From contig OX337241.1 of assembly GCA_946965045.2 (NCBI GenBank), positions 434,001 to 498,000 on the forward strand: 64,000 nucleotides of DNA, read 5' to 3'. Position numbers and translations under genes: made by a program. Below, one piece after another: positions 53,995 to 64,000 of the stretch. Source of the stretch: Epithemia pelagica (lineage: Eukaryota; Bacillariophyta; Bacillariophyceae; Surirellales; Surirellaceae). The notes under the pieces are model-generated. The model searched no databases, was not told the origin of the DNA, and was given only the letters and a program-made list of their open reading frames with translations. Every line of letters starts with the position of its first letter. Position 1 is the first letter of the stretch.

Positions 53995-54535
53995 CAGGGG
54001 ACGACTTCCCGCATCATGGTCCTTGACAACCTTCTCGCTCTCCTCCGAGTGCCGCCGGCGGCCAATGAAAGACTTGAGAAAAGACCGTCTTGGACGAAAC
54101 GTCGGTATAATGCAAGACATTGGCATCGCGCGTCAAATCGTACTATTCCAAGGATCGATCGGGATCATTCAAATCCAACAATCCCGGATCCATACAGGGA
54201 TAGGAAAAGACGGTATGTCTCCACAGGGACTATAAGTACTTCGAGAAAAGGCCCTTGTGGTCGGCGCCTTCAACAAGACAAGAACAGTTGCGGGATTTTG
54301 AGGAATTGAAACACAAAATATTGAAGTCGAAGCCACAACAACAACAACAGCAGCAGTAGTAGGCAAAAAGCCCTACAATGCGAAACATCGAAAGCCTGCT
54401 ATAGATTCGTTGCAATAACGGACATCTTTAAAGATTCTGTGAAACGACCGAAACATGCCCTTTTTGCTATGGGTACGCATGTCCTCCTTATTTTTCTCAA
54501 CGATTGGATATTTTTTATTACGTTGCCAAAGCTGG
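53995..54535. other. no gene; residual tail of redoxin copy 1
   Basis: 54418-54535 preserves, out of frame, the C-terminal tail found in redoxin copy 2 ('HSKKGMFRSFHRIFK'). The rest shows only chance ORFs. Confidence 0.5.
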
Positions 54536-55090
54536 CTAAGACTCATACGTACCACGAGCGGGATACTTGTGTTCCTTGGCATATGAGAGACCTCCGACCA
54601 ACTGCGCAATGTTGGGACGAGCAAGGGGTGCAGATTGCACTTGCGCCATAAAGACAGTATTGTCGGGTCGCATCACAAACAAACCTGGTTCGCTAAACAC
54701 GTCGGGTTCTGAGGATCCTTCAATCTTGCTCGACAGGTACAGGCCCCATGTACGAGCATCAGACTCGGTCAGACCATAGGCGATGCGAGTCTTGAATTGC
54801 GAGGAGTCTGGCAGATCCATGTTAGTGGCCACTTTGTCGACAGTGGCTTGAGCCTTTTCCTTGGGATCCATGGAGACTGCCACAAGATTGATGCCGGCGT
54901 GTGTCATGGTCTCAAAGTTTTCTTCGATTTCTTGTAGGTAGTTGATACAAATGGGACAATGAAGGCCACGATAAAAGACGACAATGGTAAAGCTATCTGG
55001 TTTTTCGTTGGAGAGATTGAATGTTTTTCCAGAAAGGGTGGAAAGATTCAAAGCAGGGGCTTGAGCATTGGTCTGAACGCGCGATGTCAT
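54536..55090 (-). CDS. peroxiredoxin-like (AhpC/TSA) protein, copy 1
   Basis: 184 codons. Redoxin core 'IVVFYRGLHCPICINYLQEI' with C45-P-I-C48, 'INLVAVSMDPKEKAQATVD', 'YGLTESDARTWGLYLS' and 'LFVMRPDNTVFMAQVQ'. The CPxC site in an FYRG context is typical of the thioredoxin-like redoxins that reduce peroxides or act as thiol oxidoreductases. Compared with copy 2, the codons after 'GTYES' are mutated to TAG, removing about 40 C-terminal residues. The catalytic fold is complete, so it may still work. No targeting signal, so probably cytosolic. Confidence 0.85.
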   Translation of the reverse strand: MTSRVQTNAQAPALNLSTLSGKTFNLSNEKPDSFTIVVFYRGLHCPICINYLQEIEENFETMTHAGINLVAVSMDPKEKAQATVDKVATNMDLPDSSQFKTRIAYGLTESDARTWGLYLSSKIEGSSEPDVFSEPGLFVMRPDNTVFMAQVQSAPLARPNIAQLVGGLSYAKEHKYPARGTYES

Positions 55091-55646
55091 GTTGAAGAAT
55101 TCAAAGGTTTTGTTGGTGATTCGGGAGATTGTGGTTCTTTTCTGGTTGTGTTTTGATTTTATGAGACAAGATGGAAAGGCTCTTTGCCTTTTGTTGGGTG
55201 CAAGATCGCCGGAGCCATGTTCTGTCGATCTCGCTTGGGAAGGGTTTTTGTCGATCGGTAAGAGACTTTCATTTTGATTGTCGTGTACTGCATGGGTAAT
55301 TTTTCTTTTCCTGCGACTGAATACTCTGAATTGCTCGCGTTTCAGAGCAATGGTTGTAGACGCGACGATCGATTCGCTGAACTTGATTGAGTAACAATCG
55401 ATCTAATTCAACCAAAACTACAACAACGCATGACCAATCCGTGGGAAACGATACATGTTCAGTATCCATGATGTGCCACAGCTTTGAAGTATCAATATTT
55501 CTTCTTTCAAGAAGAGAGTCATGGGTGCGCGACTACATGAATTCTTTACCGCAAGAGATGCTCGTGATTTCAAGACAACCTTCACGTCAAGCCTCAAAAC
55601 TATGGGAAGATATTGTTTATCAAATTTCTGCTATATATTCGTCGCA
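55091..55646. other. spacer between redoxin copies
   Basis: No gene. The 90 bp next to each redoxin start are similar between copies, so the duplication included proximal promoter sequence. Confidence 0.5.
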
Positions 55647-56321
55647 CTAACGGACAGCTTTAAAGATCCTGTGAAAGGAACCAAACATGCCCTTCTTTGA
55701 CTGCTTGTGGATGTCCGCCTTATTTGTCCCAGTAGAAGGACTCTTTGATGACGTTGCCATTGCAGGTTTCGACTCGTATGTACCACGAGCAGGATACTTG
55801 TGTTCCTTGGCATACGAGAGACTTCCGACCAACTGCGCAATGTTGGGACGAGCAAAGGGTGCCGATTGTACTTGCGCCATAAAGACAGTATTGTCGGGTC
55901 GCATGACAAACAACCCTGGTTCACTAAACACGTCGGGTTCTGACGATCCTTCAATCTTGCTCGACAGGTACAGGCCCCATGCACAAGCATCGGACTCGGT
56001 CAGACCATAGGCGATGCGAGTCTTGAATTGTGAGGGATCTGACAGATCCATGTTATTGGAAACCTTGTCAACGGTTGCTTGAGCCTTTTCCTTGGGATCC
56101 ATGGAGACGGCCACGAGATTGATACCGGCGTTTGTCAAGGTATCAAAGTTTTCTTCGATTTCTTGTAGGTAGTTGATACAAATGGGACAATGAAGGCCAC
56201 GATAAAAGACGACAATGGTAAAGCTATCTGGTTTTTCGTTGGAGAGATTGAATGTTTTTCCAGAAAGAGTGGAAAGCTTCAAAGCAGGGGCTTGGGCATT
56301 GGTCTGAACGCGCGATGTCAT
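55647..56321 (-). CDS. peroxiredoxin-like (AhpC/TSA) protein, copy 2
   Basis: 224 codons, the full-length member of the tandem pair, highly similar to copy 1 over 180 residues, with the same C45-P-I-C48 site. It adds a C-terminal Ser/Thr/Lys-rich tail ending 'KKGMFGSFHRIFKAVR', a basic amphipathic segment that could bind membrane or a partner. Same strand as copy 1, starts about 1.23 kb apart. Confidence 0.87.
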   Translation of the reverse strand: MTSRVQTNAQAPALKLSTLSGKTFNLSNEKPDSFTIVVFYRGLHCPICINYLQEIEENFDTLTNAGINLVAVSMDPKEKAQATVDKVSNNMDLSDPSQFKTRIAYGLTESDACAWGLYLSSKIEGSSEPDVFSEPGLFVMRPDNTVFMAQVQSAPFARPNIAQLVGSLSYAKEHKYPARGTYESKPAMATSSKSPSTGTNKADIHKQSKKGMFGSFHRIFKAVR

Positions 56322-56805
56322 GTTGTGTTTGGATTCAAAGGTTTTGTTGCTGATACAGGAGATTTTGGTTTATGATTTTTGATTTTATGAGACATGGAGG
56401 CAAGGCCCTTTGCCTTGTCGAGTGCAAGATTGCCAGAGCTATGTTCTGCCTATTTAGCCTACGAAGGGTTTTCGTGGAAGGGGTATCAGACCGTTCGATT
56501 TGGGTCTTTGTCTCTTTTGGACTCGGGCCATTATGGTTGTCTGAACCAGCTGCTATACTGGAATTCGTTTGTTGTTCGTCGTGTTTTTCTGCGTCGGTGG
56601 TTTTGTCGTGGTGCGACTCGAAGACGGAATGGCTCGCGTGGGAAGGCGATCCATGCGGCTGTAGAGGCGACCAAAATGCGGTCGATGCTTCCGAACGCTG
56701 AACGCGCCCCATGGCAAAAGCAAACAATGGCACTCTGTAGAAATTAGTGTGCGCTCGTTCTCTAGCCCCGAACCTTGAGTTGACGCTGGTTTCACTACCT
56801 CTTTA
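56322..56805. other. 5' region of redoxin copy 2; no gene seen
   Basis: Short ORFs on both strands, no recognisable domain. Confidence 0.45.
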
Positions 56806-58422
56806 CTAGGAAGGAGGAGAACGTTGTTGTTGTCGTCGTTGCTGTTGTCGAGCAATGGAGGCAAAAATGTAATAATCGGCCACGGCATGAGCGAGCATGG
56901 GAAACCACAACCGACACCCACCACGACTTGGGGTGGCGGTAGTGGTTGGTGGTGGTGATGATGATGATGATCCTTCCAGAGATGGTACCACCACAGTGAC
57001 ATAAGTCAAGAGGCCCATGATCCATCCATAGACCCAGGTGAGTCCGACACCGGTCCATCCACTGGGAATGCCATGATAATGCCACAAGCCAAAGACGGCA
57101 GCTTGCCACAGATTGGAGGCATTGGTACAAATATCCCACAGGGAGGAACCCACCAATCGTGGCTGTGACGACTCGGGAAACTGGAGAAGTAGCAACAAGA
57201 GGGATTGAAATTCGACGCGTTGCAATCCTCGTGATTCGACTTCTTCGCACACGGCATTGGCGACGGCCCACAGGGCCATTTGACAGTGTTCAGTAGGGGT
57301 CAAACGGCGTCCAACCGTTGATTGAACCATGCGCTGAACGCCGGCATGCGAAGGAGTCGTGGAAGGTTGTCGTTGCCGTTGTTGAAGAGTGGACCAGGTC
57401 CACAAGACGAGATTAACGACGGCACACAAGAGCAACAGGCCACCGAGCAGTTGCCACCATGTCACGACCACGAGTGGCACTGAATACAAAGAAGAATCCA
57501 TGGACGATGTAAAGGGTTCCTCCGCCTGATTCCACTCGAGTCCTGCAGTGGCAACACCATTGTGGTGGTTCCACCAATGAGGGCGACAATGATACAGAGC
57601 CAAGACCGAGGCGAGATCTATCGTATTTGTAGGAGGAGGATTGGAATCTCTTGAACGAATGAGATGATGGTGTGTGGCCACCACATTCCAAAGTACCAGT
57701 CCGACGACCACGTCCACCAATTTACTACAGCCTTTTCCGAGTGGACCGCCTTGAATCAGTGTCGACACGACGGATTGCAGAGTGGAGTGGAACCAAGACT
57801 TGTTGTGGTCCTTGTTGTCATGATGACGAAGACGACCCTGCTGTTGCGGTGACCCCAAACACCAGTTTTGAAAGTGTTGCAAGGCCTGAATCCAAAGGGA
57901 AACTATCCAGGGTGTCATCCACCGCCGCAGTATCATGACACTCACCACCACCATACTCCACCACGATGGGTCACTCCTATTCCTGGACCCACACGCTCCA
58001 CGGAGTACCACCAGACTGGCAACCCCCTTGACCAGGACACGGAAGGAACCATTGTCCAAGGGTACCAAGGACGACAACCACTCATTCCTTCCCATGCATC
58101 TTCTTATGAATGGCTTCTTTTCCTTGTCGTCGCTCCTCGCGTCTGTCGCATCATCGTCATGTGGTTGAGATTCAGGTGGTGACCGTGGCTTATTGCGACG
58201 AAGGAAGGTATCGGCCACGGTTAGAATCAACAGAGCGAAGAGACTGGACGAGCGCCACAACCCAACAAGAATGGACGACGACCAGGATTCAAAAACACCA
58301 GCAGAGACCATCCTGAACCATGCGTGCAAAGAACGACGACGGCAACGACACAGCAGCAAAAGAGAGCGAGAATTATTCGTCTTTGTGTGTTGTTCAAGAG
58401 CAAATCTGTCGTGCGCAAACAA
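56806..58422 (-). CDS. CPBP-family intramembrane metalloprotease (CAAX protease/Abi-like)
   Basis: 538 codons, multi-pass membrane protein. The three CPBP motifs are in order: EExxxR as 'CEEVESRGL' (about residue 389), FxxxH as 'FGLWHYHG' (about 444) and HxxxD as 'LAHAVADYYIF' (about 509). The Glu and His residues are the zinc/catalytic ligands of Rce1-type glutamyl intramembrane proteases. The N-terminal 250 residues hold extra helices and charged loops. The start could be the Met of 'MVSAGVFESW' rather than 58422. A 25-residue Ser/Pro insertion separates motifs 2 and 3. In plastids such proteins process or assemble membrane proteins, but no clear transit peptide is visible. Confidence 0.8.
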   Translation of the reverse strand: MFAHDRFALEQHTKTNNSRSLLLLCRCRRRSLHAWFRMVSAGVFESWSSSILVGLWRSSSLFALLILTVADTFLRRNKPRSPPESQPHDDDATDARSDDKEKKPFIRRCMGRNEWLSSLVPLDNGSFRVLVKGVASLVVLRGACGSRNRSDPSWWSMVVVSVMILRRWMTPWIVSLWIQALQHFQNWCLGSPQQQGRLRHHDNKDHNKSWFHSTLQSVVSTLIQGGPLGKGCSKLVDVVVGLVLWNVVATHHHLIRSRDSNPPPTNTIDLASVLALYHCRPHWWNHHNGVATAGLEWNQAEEPFTSSMDSSLYSVPLVVVTWWQLLGGLLLLCAVVNLVLWTWSTLQQRQRQPSTTPSHAGVQRMVQSTVGRRLTPTEHCQMALWAVANAVCEEVESRGLQRVEFQSLLLLLLQFPESSQPRLVGSSLWDICTNASNLWQAAVFGLWHYHGIPSGWTGVGLTWVYGWIMGLLTYVTVVVPSLEGSSSSSPPPTTTATPSRGGCRLWFPMLAHAVADYYIFASIARQQQRRQQQRSPPS

Positions 58423-59014
58423 AAAGGAGAAGATCCTCCATGGTCATGGTGGATTGTCAAAGGAAAACCTCTGCAGGCGCGTCGTGGAACGCGCATGCGC
58501 GTCGTCCCAGCTATAGTCTATACCGGCTCTATCCTCGCTCTCCCTCCTCCAGACAAAGAGGAGAGAGAGACTCCTCCTTCCACAGTTTCATACCAAACGA
58601 ACCTGTCTCTTCTCTCCCTGGTTTCGTTGTTTGCCATTGGAAAATCTCTGTTGCGAGCGCAACATCTGTAACGTCCATCCATGTGCACAATCATTTGGTT
58701 CAGGCCTCGACGATGAACCACAGAACTTAGTAGCAGCAAACAGATTTATACAAAGCAGTCCAATTTACCAGATGTGTGTGATGGACTATCCAAAACAACA
58801 ACAACAACAACAACAACAACAAATGGTACCGCAAGAACCGCTCTCGCAAGCGACAAAACTTCAGTAACGAATGTCCGTTGTTACTCCGACCACAAAGTCT
58901 TCCCTAGGTCGGCAGGTACTAGCTCTCTCCCATCGATATATAGGAGTGGTCGTCCAGTGTCTATATCTTTGGAACAAGGCATCCACAAAAGAACCCCCGC
59001 GTGTTTCTTCCGGA
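58423..59014. other. intergenic; (CAA)n tract
   Basis: Short CAA microsatellite at about 58796-58821. No gene recognised. Confidence 0.5.
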
Positions 59015-60256
59015 TCATTCGTCCATGGTTGGGTCTGGAACAAGAAAGGGGACCACACACGTCATGATTGTCACCACATGGTTGCTCCGATACTGAAGCG
59101 ATTTGTGATGTTTCCATCCCGTTTCCAGCCACCGCTTCCATTCGAGGTAGCTCCAGGTTTGCGATTCTAGTGCTACCGACTTGGACAAATTCTCTCGGGC
59201 CGCACTGGCAAACTTCCATACCGCTAGCTCGAATAAAGAGATGCGTTCCAACAATTCATACCACGCCAAATTCCGAATCAATGAGTCCTCCATCCACGAC
59301 CGATTTTCCTCCACAAGGGCGCGTACAATCACTTCATACATTTTATTCCACAAGGAACCATGATACGGTGACACGCAGTGTCGCATTCTGGAGAGAATCG
59401 TTTCGGCCTCATCCCGAATCGTGAGAATCGTCCGGACTCGACCCGACGGCATCTCACGCTGGCGGCTGCATCGGTGCCAATTCTCAGAGGGCACGTGCAA
59501 GCTCACCAATGGTGCCACGGCTGGATCCAATTTCGGCTTGTTTCTTTTGTGTGGTGGACAGCCCTTTAGTACATTCGAGTTGCCGCGAATAATGTCACTA
59601 CTACTACTACTACTACTACCGATCCCTGGATCTTGGACATCAACGAGGAATGGAAGAATGGTGTTGATCAGAATGACAACTTGGTTGCATCGATAGTGTT
59701 GTTTCTTGTGTGCCTTCCACCCACGTTCGTCCCACCATTTCCACTCGAGATAGGTTCGTTTCCGTTCTCCATCCGTGTCATTTTGAGTTTGAGTGAGACA
59801 GCAAAACTTCCACACGGCTAATTCCAGTAAGGAAATTTGTTCCAACTGCTGAAATGAAACAAAATCCTTGTGGGCCTGTTCCACCATTTGTTCATCTTCT
59901 TCCAGCAAGGCTCGTCCGAGGAGCTCAAACAGTTTGGCCCTCCACGGACCGTGAGACGACAAGTGTTGGTCAATCAATGCCGGGAAGGACCGAACAGTTT
60001 GGCGAACTTGAAGAATGGTCTTGGCTCGAGCCACAACGTGGTTGGAACGAGTCTGGTGCAAATGGGAAGAAGAATGATGCTGTCGTGCTCCTTGGACATA
60101 CTGGGTAAACTGGATGTTGCAGAGCTTGCACACAAAACTCGTGTTGCTGGAACCAGGGCTTGCCAGAGGTTCTACTCCTTGAATGGTCACCAGCTCCAAC
60201 AAGTCGTCGTCGTCGTCTTCTTCGGATTCATGATAGTTGGTCATGGTGGAGAACAC
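59015..60256 (-). CDS. C2H2 zinc-finger protein with internally duplicated unknown domain
   Basis: 413 codons, family not recognised. An acidic N-terminus precedes a C2H2 finger (C43-x2-C46-x13-H60-x4-H65), as in U1/dsRNA-type fingers. Two related blocks of about 135-150 residues follow. Block A (about 73-207) has 'RAKTILQVRQTVRSF', 'SLLELAVWKFCC', 'YLEWKWWDERGWKAHKKQ' and 'HYRCNQVVILINTILPFL'. Block B (about 265-413) has 'RVRTILTIRDEAETIL', 'SLFELAVWKFAS', 'YLEWKRWLETGWKHHKSL' and 'QYRSNHVVTIMTCVVPFL'. The conserved Trp/Leu pattern suggests an all-helical fold. A poly-Ser linker separates the blocks. A nuclear or RNA role is plausible from the finger but unproven. Confidence 0.75.
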   Translation of the reverse strand: MFSTMTNYHESEEDDDDDLLELVTIQGVEPLASPGSSNTSFVCKLCNIQFTQYVQGARQHHSSSHLHQTRSNHVVARAKTILQVRQTVRSFPALIDQHLSSHGPWRAKLFELLGRALLEEDEQMVEQAHKDFVSFQQLEQISLLELAVWKFCCLTQTQNDTDGERKRTYLEWKWWDERGWKAHKKQHYRCNQVVILINTILPFLVDVQDPGIGSSSSSSSDIIRGNSNVLKGCPPHKRNKPKLDPAVAPLVSLHVPSENWHRCSRQREMPSGRVRTILTIRDEAETILSRMRHCVSPYHGSLWNKMYEVIVRALVEENRSWMEDSLIRNLAWYELLERISLFELAVWKFASAARENLSKSVALESQTWSYLEWKRWLETGWKHHKSLQYRSNHVVTIMTCVVPFLVPDPTMDE

Positions 60257-60808
60257 AAAGACGACGACAACAACAACAGCAATAGCGCCCTGTCATTGGC
60301 AACTCGCAAGTCTGTTTGGTCCGCCCCGTGTTGATTTTGGGGGGAGATGAGGGGGAATTGCGATCCCGTAGATATCGCATGAGTCACGATCCCATGAAAA
60401 TCTCAGTTCGTTCCGATGGCGCGCCGGCCCGTTACTCAGTCTTGGGACGTACTCCGACTCCTGCGAGAGACGGCTCGCGATGGTCGGTGGATTGGTTCGA
60501 CCATGGGAAGGGTCGTGAAACGGCGTGAGAAAACATATATTTTTTTTTGTTTCCCCGTCTCATGAGCACAACCAGCAGAGTCGTGCAAGTCGGTCCACTC
60601 GTGTGTCGTTTTCGTGTCAGTGTGGATCGATATATAAGTACATTATCGTTTTTCTCTCTCTCTTTGTGCCAAGAGGTCTCCAGTAGAAGGCACGATCCTT
60701 TTGGAGGAAGAGACGTTTCTACTGGAAAAGAACTCCAATATCCTCGCTATCCCAAGGATTTAGGAGACGCCATCCTTTGCGGTTGCTGTTGTTGTTGTTG
60801 TCATCATC
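60257..60808. promoter_or_regulatory. divergent intergenic region
   Basis: 552 bp between the duplicated-domain gene and the channel gene, both reading outward. CT-rich initiator-like tract at 60648-60665 and a TATATAAG at about 60630, about 180 bp before the channel ATG. Confidence 0.4.
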
Positions 60809-63800
60809 ATGTCGACGACAAGTTGGTTTTCCAATTCCGTCCCAAATCGTACCGGAACGGATCATGACGACAAGGAAGAAGTAGTAGAGGAAGATGGATC
60901 GTACTTTTTTGATGCCGTCGATCGAACCTCCACGACGGATCAAGACGAGGAACCCACCGATCCTTCCGGCGATCGAAACGCCAACCATGAACAACAAGAA
61001 GGATCGTCCTCTCTGGAGGACGAACCCCGTCGTGCATCGGTTCGACACGGCAGTAGTCGTTTGGTGGGAACCGCACCGATTGATTTTTTGCAAGATGACA
61101 AGCGGGACATGACGTGGGGACGACGCATTGCCCTTCGACTCCAACACTATTCCTGGTACAATCCACAAACTACCAATCACGAATCGACGGAACAATCCGA
61201 GCACGAAGAAGAAGAACAAGACGAAGAACCCACCAATAATCGCGTCGACGATCAGAATGCAGAACAAGATCCATTGGTACGACAACAACACTCTCTCCAG
61301 GACAATAAGAATGATGCCTTTCCCTTTTCCCGTGCCATTCGAGAAACACCGTCCTTGGCCAAAGCATGGGCTTGTAAGTGTGGTGGTTTTGGAACATATC
61401 GGAGAAACAAAAACTTTTTCTTGGTGTTACTCACGAGTGTGATGTTGTTTGTTTCAAACTGCGTTTCTATGATTCTGTCGTTTTTGTGGCCTTGTGTGTT
61501 GTAGATTTTGAACATGTCGCCTTGGCGCGGTTCATTGTTCCGTCGCACAAGGCCAAAAACAGTACCCAAAAACCGTGGTGGATTCGCGTCTTGCATCGCT
61601 TTCAAAAGGCCAATCGTCCCTTGGATCGGGCCGAAGCCGGCGAACCCTACTTGCCGACCAAATTGTACAAGCCTGTCTTTACGCCGCACAAACAATTGGG
61701 CGATTGGGGCTTGGGCGTCGGCTTGTACTTTTCGACCTTGCGGGCCGTCATGCTTCTCACGCTCGTGGCTGGATTGTGCAGTTTACCCAACATGTTGTAC
61801 TTTGCCAGTAACGACTACAATGTGCAACCGCAAGAGAGTATTTCCAATCGCTTGTTGCAAGCCTCGGCCATTTGTACCGATACCTCCTGGGTGCTGTGTA
61901 CCGATTGCCGTACCGAGACGGACTATTTTGCCGACAATCGATTGCAAACGGGCAATTTGACAGCGACAACAACAACACTCGACACGTTACAAGCCGCACA
62001 ACGACAAGCTACCTTTGCCTTGCGCAACAATTGCGAGGGCGCCACCTACCGGACCGGCATTGTCAGTTTTGTCACACTCGTCTTGTTGGTAGTTGGTATG
62101 AGTGTCTTGACGCGATATTTAAATGCCATGGAAGTGGCCTTTGACGAAGACGAACAAACGGCCCAAGATTATTCCATTCTCGTTCAAAATCCACCCGGCG
62201 ATGCCACTAATGCACAAGAATGGCACGAGTACTTTGTTCAAAATTTTGACGGTGCCCATGCCACGGTCTGTACCATTGCCGTCGACAATGATTTGTTGGT
62301 TCGATCCTTGGTGGAACGACGCCAAGTCTTGAGAACGCTCGAGTTGCTTGTGGAATCCGGCACCTCGTTGGATTCCCTAACCTTGGCGGGCATTGCCGCT
62401 CACCAAGAACGACAACGGGGATTGTGGGGACGGGTCTGGGCCAGCCTGGTGCCAGGCATTCCGGAATTTTTTGCGCGACTCGTCGTTTTGACGGCCAAGA
62501 TTCAAGGCTTGGCCCAGCAAGATTATCCCGCGACCAAAGTCTTTGTCACCTTTGAAACCGAAGCCGCACAACGTCGCGTCTTGACCGCATTGTCGACGGG
62601 CAAATGGGATCATCGCCAGACTTCCAGTACTAATACGACCAAACCACAGCACTTGTTTCGTGGCACTGTGGCGTTGGAAGTCCAAGAACCGGACGAACCC
62701 AATACCGTTCGATGGCAAGATTTGAATGAAACGGGTTGGAATCGCATGAAACAACAAGGCTTGACCACCTTTTGTACCTTGGTGGCCATTGTCGTGATTG
62801 CCCTCGTCATTAATGTCTGCAATCATTCCTCCATTACCGTGTCGGCCTTTGCCATTGCCCTGTTCAATACTGCCTTTCCAGTCTTTGCCAAAATCTTGAC
62901 CAATACCTTTGAAAAACATGCCAGTGAAGGTGGCAAACAACGATCCTTGTATTTCAAAATTTCCCTCTTTCGCTTTGTCAATACGGCCGTGGTCATTTCC
63001 ATTATTACACCCTTTACGGCCACCTTGAGCCATACGAATGGACTCATTTCCCAAGTCTATGCCCTCTTTTTTGCCGAAATTGTCACCACCAACCTCTTGC
63101 AATTGGCTGGTAAGTATTTCTTGATGTATGGATACGCGCACAACTGGATGGACACTGGTGGGTGTGTTGGTTATCTCATGTCTTGGGTGTTCTTGTTTGT
63201 TGTTGTGATACTTTGTGCCTTTTGGGTCCATTGCAGATCCGGTGGGACATATGAAGCGGCACATTTTGGCACCCCGTGCCAAGACACAAGATTCCATGAA
63301 TCTGTGCATGCAAGGAGAAGACTTTGAACTTGCCGAACGATACACCAACATGACCAAAATCTTGTTCCTGACGGTATGGTATTGCGCCATTTACCCCGCT
63401 TCTCTCTTTATGTGTTCGTTTGCCCTATTTGTCAATTACTTTACCGACCGCTTTAGTTTGATGCGAAGCTGGAAACGAGCTCCCAGTCTCGGTTCCCGCA
63501 TGTCCAAGTTTAGTCGTCGGTACTTTTTCCCCTTGTCCATTGTCAGTATGGCCGTTCTGTCTTCCTTTTATTGGGCCGGCTTTCCTTTTGACAATTTGTG
63601 TCAATTGGATCAAGAAATTGGCCAGGACTATGCCGGGACGTGGATTGTGGGCAATGAAACCATTGTCGTGGAGGCCTCGGATCCGGCCTTTGGCTTTTGT
63701 TTGCAAAACTTTTGGCGGTACGATCGCGATGAAAAACGTTTTCCCTTTTTGCCCGAGTTTCAACGAAGTGGCGCGGAATGGATGACGGACGAACAAGAGA

Positions 63801-64000
63801 CAGTCACACGACTGTGGGGATGGACGTCAGTGGGTGTCATTATATTTGTCTTGACCAAGATTGTGCTAGCTTGGTGGAAGGCCCTACGAGGCATGTTTCG
63901 GAGTACTTATCGTCCCTGTGGAGACGATCAACACATTCCGTTCAGTGAGGTTCCTTCCATTTCCGCCTATATCCCCCAAGTGGACTCCAACGTCTTTTCC
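60809..64000 (+). CDS. OSCA/TMEM63-like (CSC1, DUF221-type) membrane channel, three exons, 3' end off window
   Basis: Exon 1 spans 60809-61373, intron 61374-61504 (131 nt, GTAAGT...TGTAG, phase 1), exon 2 61505-63109, intron 63110-63236 (127 nt, GTAAGT...TTGCAG, phase 1), exon 3 63237 to the window end. Exon 1 encodes an acidic disordered N-terminus of about 188 residues. Exon 2 has membrane helices around 'LGVGLYFSTLRAVMLLTLV', a soluble domain opening with 'QDYSILVQNPPGDATNAQEW' and including 'VDNDLLVRSLVERRQVLR', then helices from 'TTFCTLVAIVVIALVINVC'. Exon 3 continues with 'ILFLTVWYCAIYPASLFMCS' and 'NYFTDRFSLMRSWKRAP'. This layout fits OSCA/TMEM63-type mechanosensitive channels of the TMEM16 superfamily. 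A neighbouring TMEM16-superfamily branch cannot be excluded. Confidence 0.75.

Noticed and set aside
54016-54309. Plus-strand 97-codon ORF near the redoxin pair
   Set aside because: No recognisable domain, overlaps other chance ORFs.
60316-60528. Possible tRNA or small RNA in the divergent promoter at 60.3-60.5 kb
   Set aside because: No cloverleaf could be drawn with the required stems.

Overview
The window reads as nuclear DNA of a diatom, probably a raphid pennate. The reasons are short GT-AG introns, diatom-style repeat and transposon families, secretory signals ending in a plastid-type 'AF' (ASAFAP-like) motif, Asn/Gln/Thr-rich nuclear proteins and a nuclear copy of mitochondrial cytochrome b. 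No species can be named from the sequence alone.

The left half (1-40.2 kb) is dominated by repeats. A 176-bp satellite array (1-4254) abuts a minus-strand Helitron RepHel gene broken by two frameshifts (4255-10228). Two unrecognised genes follow (10.3-12.0 kb), then a field of short dispersed repeats, then a 5'-truncated FadH-type 2,4-dienoyl-CoA reductase fragment that starts at the edge of a 210-bp repeat. From 15.7 to 18.6 kb lies a DOMON / copper monooxygenase / TLC-like membrane gene with a 95-bp frameshifting deletion. Its promoter, which carries a palindromic CRE and G-boxes, is duplicated about 0.5 kb further upstream. The second promoter copy abuts a 255-bp mitochondrial cytochrome b insertion (NUMT) that reads in frame into a J-domain-like fragment. 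A young Ty1/copia retrotransposon (20601-26450; 460-bp LTRs with two differences seen, 6-bp target duplication) follows. A PIF/Harbinger-like element (about 28.25-31.87 kb) carries two divergent genes around a minisatellite. Next come gene fragments (a Gln-rich redoxin C-terminus, an anoctamin piece joined to a MYND finger), a Uma2-like ORF, a second damaged copy of the DOMON/monooxygenase/TLC gene (36.2-39.1 kb), and a 714-bp Tourist-type MITE with near-perfect TIRs and a TTA duplication.

The right half (40.9-64 kb) is ordinary gene-dense host sequence. It holds two neighbouring predicted plastid proteins that share an unfamiliar 'PRELRKQ' repeat. One of them embeds a cyanobacterial-type AhpC/TSA-like domain split by about 390 Gln-rich residues. 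The other consists of repeats and contains a 200-N assembly gap. After these come a rhodanese/SAM-methyltransferase fusion gene with one intron, a Kelch protein with a poly-Asn tract, a partial duplicate of the methyltransferase gene's last exon, a tandem pair of peroxiredoxin-like genes, a CPBP intramembrane protease, an unrecognised protein built from an internal duplication behind a C2H2 finger, and the 5' part of a three-exon OSCA/TMEM63-like channel gene that runs off the window.

The strongest leads are the PRELRKQ repeat pair, the two-gene Harbinger-like element, the NUMT/J-domain chimeric ORF, the doubly broken DOMON/monooxygenase/TLC paralogues and the duplicated-domain zinc-finger protein. 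All family assignments come from reading motifs by eye. No database search or alignment program was run.
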